From assembly GCF_002250705.1 (NCBI RefSeq), contig NZ_NMVP01000034.1, positions 245,164-309,163 of the forward strand: 64,000 nt of DNA, read 5' to 3'. The position numbers and the translations under genes were made by a program. Below, piece after piece: positions 60,185-64,000 of this stretch (positions within the stretch are counted from its first letter, which is position 1; each line of letters starts with the position of its first letter). The DNA is from Enemella evansiae (GTDB lineage Bacteria > Actinomycetota > Actinomycetes > Propionibacteriales > Propionibacteriaceae). The notes under the pieces were generated by a model. It saw nothing but the letters and a program-made list of their open reading frames with translations, searched no databases and was not told the origin of the DNA.

Positions 60185-61759
60185 ATGGACATCGACATCC
60201 ACACCACGGCGGGGAAGCTGGCCGACCTCGACCGGCGCACCGAGGAAGCCGTGCACGCCGGTTCCGAGAAGGCGGTGGAGAAGCAGCACGCGAAGGGCAA
60301 GAAGACCGCCCGGGAGCGGATCGAGCTGCTGTTGGACGAGGGCACCTTCACCGAGCTGGACGAGTTCGCCCGGCACCGCTCGACCAGCTTCGGGATGGAG
60401 CAGCGGCGCCCCTACGGTGACGGTGTGGTGACCGGGATGGGCCAGATCAACGGTCGCCCGGTCTGCGTGTTCTCCCAGGACGTCACGGTCTTCGGCGGAT
60501 CCCTCGGCCAGGTCTACGGCGAGAAGATCGTCAAGGTCATCGACATGGCGCTCAAGGTGGGCTGCCCGCTGATCGGGATCAACGAGGGCGGCGGTGCACG
60601 GATCCAGGAGGGTGTGGTGTCCCTCGGTCTCTACGGCGAGATCTTCCGCCGCAACACCCACGCCTCCGGGGTGATCCCGCAGATCTCGCTGATCATGGGT
60701 GCCGCCGCCGGTGGCCATGTCTACTCCCCCGCGCTGACCGACTTCGTGGTGATGGTCGACCAGACCTCGCAGATGTTCATCACCGGACCCGATGTGATCA
60801 AGACCGTCACCGGTGAGGACGTCTCGATGGAGGAGCTGGGCGGTGGGCGTACCCACAACACGAAATCCGGCAACTCGCACTACCTGGCCGGTGATGAGGA
60901 CGAGGCGATCGAATACGTCCGCGATCTGCTCGGTTTCCTGCCCCAGAACAATTTGGAGGATCCGCCGGTCTTCGAGGCCGAGGACGACGCACTGGAGATC
61001 ACCGAGGCCGATCGGGCGCTGGACACCCTGATCCCGGACTCCCCGAACCAGCCCTACGACATGAAGACCGTCATCTCCTCGATCCTCGACGACGAAGACT
61101 TCTTCGAGACCTCGCCGCTCTTCGCGCCGAACGTGGTCACCGGTTTCGGCCGCATCGAGGGGCGTGCGGTCGGGGTGGTCGCGAACCAGCCGATGCACTT
61201 CGCCGGCACCCTGGACATCGACGCCTCGGAGAAGGCCGCCCGTTTCGTGCGCACCTGTGATGCCTTCAACATCCCGGTGCTCACCTTCGTCGACGTGCCG
61301 GGATTCCTGCCCGGGGTGGATCAGGAGCATGCCGGCATCATCCGCCGCGGGGCGAAGCTGATCTACGCGTACGCCGAGGCGACGGTTCCGCTGGTCACGG
61401 TGATCACCCGCAAGGCCTACGGCGGGGCGTACGACGTGATGGGCTCCAAGCATCTCGGCGCCGACATCAACCTGGCCTGGCCGACCGCGCAGATCGCGGT
61501 GATGGGCGCCCAGGGTGCGGTGAACATCCTGCACCGCAAGCGGCTCGCCGAGGCCGACGACCCCGACGCACTGCGCGCGGAGCTGATCACCGCCTACGAC
61601 GATGAGCTCGCAAACCCTTATGTGGCGGCAGAACGCGGCTACATCGATCAGGTGATCCATCCGCACGAGACCCGCTCGGAGATCGTCCGGGTGCTGCGGA
61701 TGCTGCGGACCAAGCGGGAGACCCTGCCACCGAAGAAGCATGGCAACATTCCGTTGTGA
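60185..61759 (+). CDS. accD: Acyl-CoA carboxylase beta subunit (carboxyltransferase)
   Basis: 524 residues, the size of actinobacterial AccD/PccB proteins that carboxylate acetyl- or propionyl-CoA together with a biotinylated alpha subunit. N-terminal [20 protein letters not shown], then [20 protein letters not shown], the oxyanion region [31 protein letters not shown], and in the C-terminal half [19 protein letters not shown] and [20 protein letters not shown]. Acetyl versus propionyl preference is set by one residue I cannot place with confidence. The epsilon subunit gene follows 36 bases later. Confidence 0.95.
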   Translation: MDIDIHTTAGKLADLDRRTEEAVHAGSEKAVEKQHAKGKKTARERIELLLDEGTFTELDEFARHRSTSFGMEQRRPYGDGVVTGMGQINGRPVCVFSQDVTVFGGSLGQVYGEKIVKVIDMALKVGCPLIGINEGGGARIQEGVVSLGLYGEIFRRNTHASGVIPQISLIMGAAAGGHVYSPALTDFVVMVDQTSQMFITGPDVIKTVTGEDVSMEELGGGRTHNTKSGNSHYLAGDEDEAIEYVRDLLGFLPQNNLEDPPVFEAEDDALEITEADRALDTLIPDSPNQPYDMKTVISSILDDEDFFETSPLFAPNVVTGFGRIEGRAVGVVANQPMHFAGTLDIDASEKAARFVRTCDAFNIPVLTFVDVPGFLPGVDQEHAGIIRRGAKLIYAYAEATVPLVTVITRKAYGGAYDVMGSKHLGADINLAWPTAQIAVMGAQGAVNILHRKRLAEADDPDALRAELITAYDDELANPYVAAERGYIDQVIHPHETRSEIVRVLRMLRTKRETLPPKKHGNIPL

Positions 61760-61795
61760 GCCGGGTACGCGACCAACTGTGAGCGGAGAGTGACG

Positions 61796-62020
61796 ATGAG
61801 CGAGAAGACCCCCGAATCACCGGTGATCGAGGTGGTGTCCGGCTCCCCCACCCCGGAGGAGCTCGCCGCCGTCGTCACCGTGCTCACCGCCGCGGCCAGC
61901 AGCGGCAACGGCCGGGCCGGTGCCCGCAGCGACCGGGCTGAGGGCCGGGGTTGGAATGCCTACTGGCGTTCGGTACGCCGGGAGCACCGGCCGGGGCCCG
62001 GGGCCTGGCGCGGCCGCTGA
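61796..62020 (+). CDS. accE: Acyl-CoA carboxylase epsilon subunit
   Basis: 74 residues from ATG 61796, six bases after GGAGAG. The family hallmark IEVVSGSPTPEELAAVVTVL is near residue 10, and the C-terminal tryptophan/arginine-rich tail (NAYWRSVRREHRPGPGAWRG) is typical of AccE proteins that stabilise the carboxyltransferase complex in actinobacteria. It directly follows accD. Confidence 0.9.
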   Translation: MSEKTPESPVIEVVSGSPTPEELAAVVTVLTAAASSGNGRAGARSDRAEGRGWNAYWRSVRREHRPGPGAWRGR

Positions 62021-62112
62021 GCAGCCCGTTCCTGAAACACTCTTCCGCAACCCTCCGATCGGCGGCTAGCGTGTGCTGCGACAGCGCAGGACACCGGGTT
62101 GGGGGGGCAGTG

Positions 62113-62703
62113 ATGGACGAGATCGATCAGCTCCTCGCCGGAGTATCGATGGACACCCTGGCCACCCGCGTCGGCGGCCAGCCGCAGGCGGTCGCCGCCC
62201 TCTCCCGCCGGCTCGTCGGCGCCCTGATCGTGGGGATGGCGGCGAATGCCGACCAGCCCGGCGGTGAGCGGTCCCTGGCGCTGGCGCTGCAGCGGCACGC
62301 GGATCCGGAACTGACCCTGGACCGGGTCGACCCCCAGCAGGGCCTGGCGATCATCCGCAACGTCTTCGGCGGCAACACCGATGCGGTCGCGCACACCCTG
62401 GCCCGGGAGTTCGCCGGGGGTGACCTGGCACTGGTCCGGCGGCTCGGTCGGCTGCTGGCGCCGCTGGTGCTGGCCCGGCTCGGCGCCCGGCTCCGCAGCG
62501 GACCGAACGCCGACCGGCTCGGGCCGATCCTGGCCGGTTACGGCAGCACCCCGCACGGCCGCGGCGCCGGCCGCCCGCACGGCGAACCCGGATTGTCGGA
62601 TTTCCTGCTGGAGCTGGGCGACGGCGATCCGGACGCCACCGGCCCGCTGGACGAATCGATCGAGGCGCTGAGCGGGTTGCTCGGCGAGGGAAGGCGCGGC
62701 TGA
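62113..62703 (+). CDS. DUF937 family protein
   Basis: 196 residues from ATG 62113 (GTG 62110 is possible), preceded by a G-rich tract. DUF937 features include MDEIDQLLAGVSMDTLATRV, the two-copy LVGALIVGMAANA then LARLGAR-type helical repeats, and a GNTDAVAHTLAREF segment. The C-terminal region is G/P-rich and acidic. The function of DUF937 is unknown. One base separates its stop from the maf start, suggesting a shared transcript. Confidence 0.8.
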   Translation: MDEIDQLLAGVSMDTLATRVGGQPQAVAALSRRLVGALIVGMAANADQPGGERSLALALQRHADPELTLDRVDPQQGLAIIRNVFGGNTDAVAHTLAREFAGGDLALVRRLGRLLAPLVLARLGARLRSGPNADRLGPILAGYGSTPHGRGAGRPHGEPGLSDFLLELGDGDPDATGPLDESIEALSGLLGEGRRG

Positions 62704-62704
62704 G

Positions 62705-63334
62705 GTGCGGTTGATCCTGGCATCGGCGTCCCCGGCGCGGCTGCAGACGCTGCGCTCGGCCGGGTTGGCGCCGGAGGTGATCGTCTCGGGCGTCGACGAG
62801 GAGGCGCTCGGCGGTCCCCCGCCGGCCGAGCTGGCCCAGATGCTCGCCGATGCCAAGGCCGAGGCGGTCGCCGCCCGGCTCGACGATGAGGGCACCGGCG
62901 CGGCAGCCGACTGGTTGCTGGTCGGCTGCGATTCGGTGCTGGAACTCGACGGTGCGGCGCACGGCAAACCGGGTACGCCGGAGATCGCGACCCAGCGGTG
63001 GCAGGCGATGCGGGGCCGCTGCGGCGTCCTGCACACCGGGCACCGGGTGATCCGCCGGGCCGGCGATCGGGTGTTGAGCGCCGGGCGTACCGGTTCCACC
63101 GAGGTGCACTTCGCCGATCTGAGCGATGCCGAGATCGCGGCCTATGTGGCCAGCGGGGAGCCGCTGGCGGTCGCCGGCGCGTTCACCATCGACGGTCTCG
63201 GCGGGGCGTACGTGCGCAGCATCGTTGGTGACCCGCACAACGTCGTCGGCATCAGCCTGCCGCTGCTCCGCGACCTCACCGCCGAGGTCGGTTTGCCCTG
63301 GCACACCCTCTGGGCCACCACCTCCGCCGGTTGA
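62705..63334 (+). CDS. maf: Maf-like nucleoside triphosphate pyrophosphatase
   Basis: 209 residues from GTG 62705. It hydrolyses non-canonical or pyrimidine nucleoside triphosphates. The Maf motifs are ILASASPARLQTLRSAGL (SxSPRR-like region with PAR in place of PRR), LVGCDSVLELDG, GKPGTPEIATQRWQAMRGRC and GAFTIDGLGGAYVRSIVGDP. The stop codon lies in a gene-end repeat copy and gives the C-terminus SAG, as in two other genes here. Confidence 0.93.
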   Translation: MRLILASASPARLQTLRSAGLAPEVIVSGVDEEALGGPPPAELAQMLADAKAEAVAARLDDEGTGAAADWLLVGCDSVLELDGAAHGKPGTPEIATQRWQAMRGRCGVLHTGHRVIRRAGDRVLSAGRTGSTEVHFADLSDAEIAAYVASGEPLAVAGAFTIDGLGGAYVRSIVGDPHNVVGISLPLLRDLTAEVGLPWHTLWATTSAG

Positions 63335-63395
63335 GCGAGCGAGGAACGAGCCCCCTCCGCCGGTTGAGCGAGCGAGGAACGAGCGAGTCGAAACC
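63326..63395. repeat. Two tandem gene-end repeat units at the maf stop
   Basis: GCCGGTTGAGCGAGCGAGG occurs at 63326 and 63359. The second unit continues to GAGTCGAAACC at 63395. The maf TGA (63332-63334) is inside the first unit. Confidence 0.85.
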
Positions 63396-63700
63396 AAGGA
63401 CCCCTCCAGATCGCCCGTTCATCTCGACACAGTGAGGATGGTGGTGGGGGTCCGGTGGCCTTGGGGATGATGTCTTTGGGGTCTGGGTTGTTCGTTTGAC
63501 CGATCTCGACACTGGCGCTGTTGGTTGGGTGCCTTGAACGCGACTTGTCGACGGCCGGCCCGCCGGGCCCCTCTTTCGGTTTGGATGGCCAGACCGGGCG
63601 GGTGTGACTTGATAGGACCTTGATCGGTGTCTCATCACTGTGGTGTCCGCCCGGCCTGGGAGGTCATCCCTCGATCCAGTTGTAGAGGGAGACATCACCC
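63396..63700 (+). ncRNA. Non-coding left end of the IS110 element with a bridge-RNA-like stem-loop
   Basis: About 300 bases without a gene precede the transposase. The right part folds into a strong stem: CCAG-A-CCGGGCGG (63589-63601) with CCGCCCGG-C-CTGG (63647-63659), enclosing a 45-base loop. A smaller GGCCC/GGGCC hairpin lies near 63557-63569. IS110 (non-IS1111) elements encode their bridge RNA upstream of the recombinase, and large loops in it guide target and donor DNA choice. Assignment rests on position and fold. The exact left end of the element is not visible. Confidence 0.5.
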
Positions 63701-64000
63701 ATGATGACCACCAACCATGCCACGCCTCAAGACCCGACCCCGGTGGTGGCCGGGGTCGATACCCATCAACGCACCCATCACGCGGTCGTGCTCACCGAGA
63801 CCGGGGTGTTGTTGGCTGATCGGGAGTTCCCGGTCTCCCGCGCGGGTTATGCCGCGTTGGTGGACTGGGTCGTCGGCCACGGACCGATCACCGCGATCGG
63901 GGTCGAGTCGACCGGTTCGTATGGGGCCGGGTTGACGGTGCATCTGCTGGCGGCCGGGATCGAGGTGATCGAGGTCAACCGGCCCGATAAGACCACCCGG
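63701..64000 (+). mobile_element. IS110-family transposase, N-terminal part
   Basis: The frame from ATG 63701 is open to the window end (100 residues). GVDTHQRTHHAVVLTETGVL gives the first DEDD aspartate (D20). AIGVESTGSYGAGLTVHLLA gives the conserved glutamate of the RuvC-like domain, and VEVNRPDKTTR follows, as in IS110 recombinases. The C-terminal Tnp_20 domain with the catalytic serine lies beyond the window. No terminal inverted repeats are expected in this family. Confidence 0.9.

Overview
This is a 64 kb stretch of high-GC (about 70% by eye) chromosome from an actinobacterium. The evidence is a WhiB regulator, F420 genes, two LytR-CpsA-Psr proteins, acyl-CoA carboxylase beta and epsilon subunits beside birA and maf, a DtxR/IdeR-type iron box, TIGR03089, DUF5719 and many GTG starts. 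The gene content and the repeats at gene ends would fit Propionibacteriales/Propionibacteriaceae. That placement is an inference from gene content, not from a marker gene.

Layout. 1-15 kb is an envelope and cofactor block: a DUF5719 protein running off the left edge, a large membrane glycosyltransferase and whiB (one leftward group), a membrane protein with an acidic tail, fbiA-cofE for F420, a small membrane protein plus winged-helix regulator under a palindromic operator, an AbiEi/DUF559 nuclease-like protein, manC, TIGR03089, a second glycosyltransferase, a PH-domain protein and an LCP ligase. 15-30 kb carries a siderophore-interacting protein under an iron box, a second LCP protein, a cation/proton antiporter, an uncharacterised protein, a TetR/DUF1348 divergent pair with twin operators, transporters, a PCMT-like methyltransferase, an acyl-CoA dehydrogenase, purK-purE and a frameshifted GlxA-type AraC regulator.

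30-43 kb is catabolic: an MFS transporter with an alpha-L-rhamnosidase, a UvrD-like helicase, and a divergent cluster best read as lysine/pipecolate degradation. In that cluster hglS, an FAD oxidase and an amaB-like aldehyde dehydrogenase point left, while an alpha/beta hydrolase and a frameshifted ketimine-reductase-like gene point right. 43-58 kb is a sugar region: a ROK regulator divergent from two Gfo/Idh oxidoreductases and a GH13 glucosidase, then a tightly overlapping leftward operon of ABC importer, GH89 alpha-N-acetylglucosaminidase, murQ and an amino-sugar kinase, divergent from a double AsnC-type regulator. 58-64 kb holds a hairpin-rich gap that may encode a structured RNA, a crotonase, birA, accD-accE, a DUF937 protein, maf, and the left end of an IS110-family element whose upstream non-coding DNA folds like a bridge-RNA stem-loop.

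Two themes cross the window. First, a repeat of the form GGTTGAGCGAGCG...GAGTCGAAGCC sits at gene ends. It supplies the stop codon of three genes, a possible start of another, and an in-frame tail on FbiA. Second, many genes have a TANNNT-like -10 hexamer ending 6-8 bases before the start codon, indicating leaderless transcripts. Two genes (GlxA type and OCD/mu-crystallin type) look frameshifted, which is either real decay or base-calling error.
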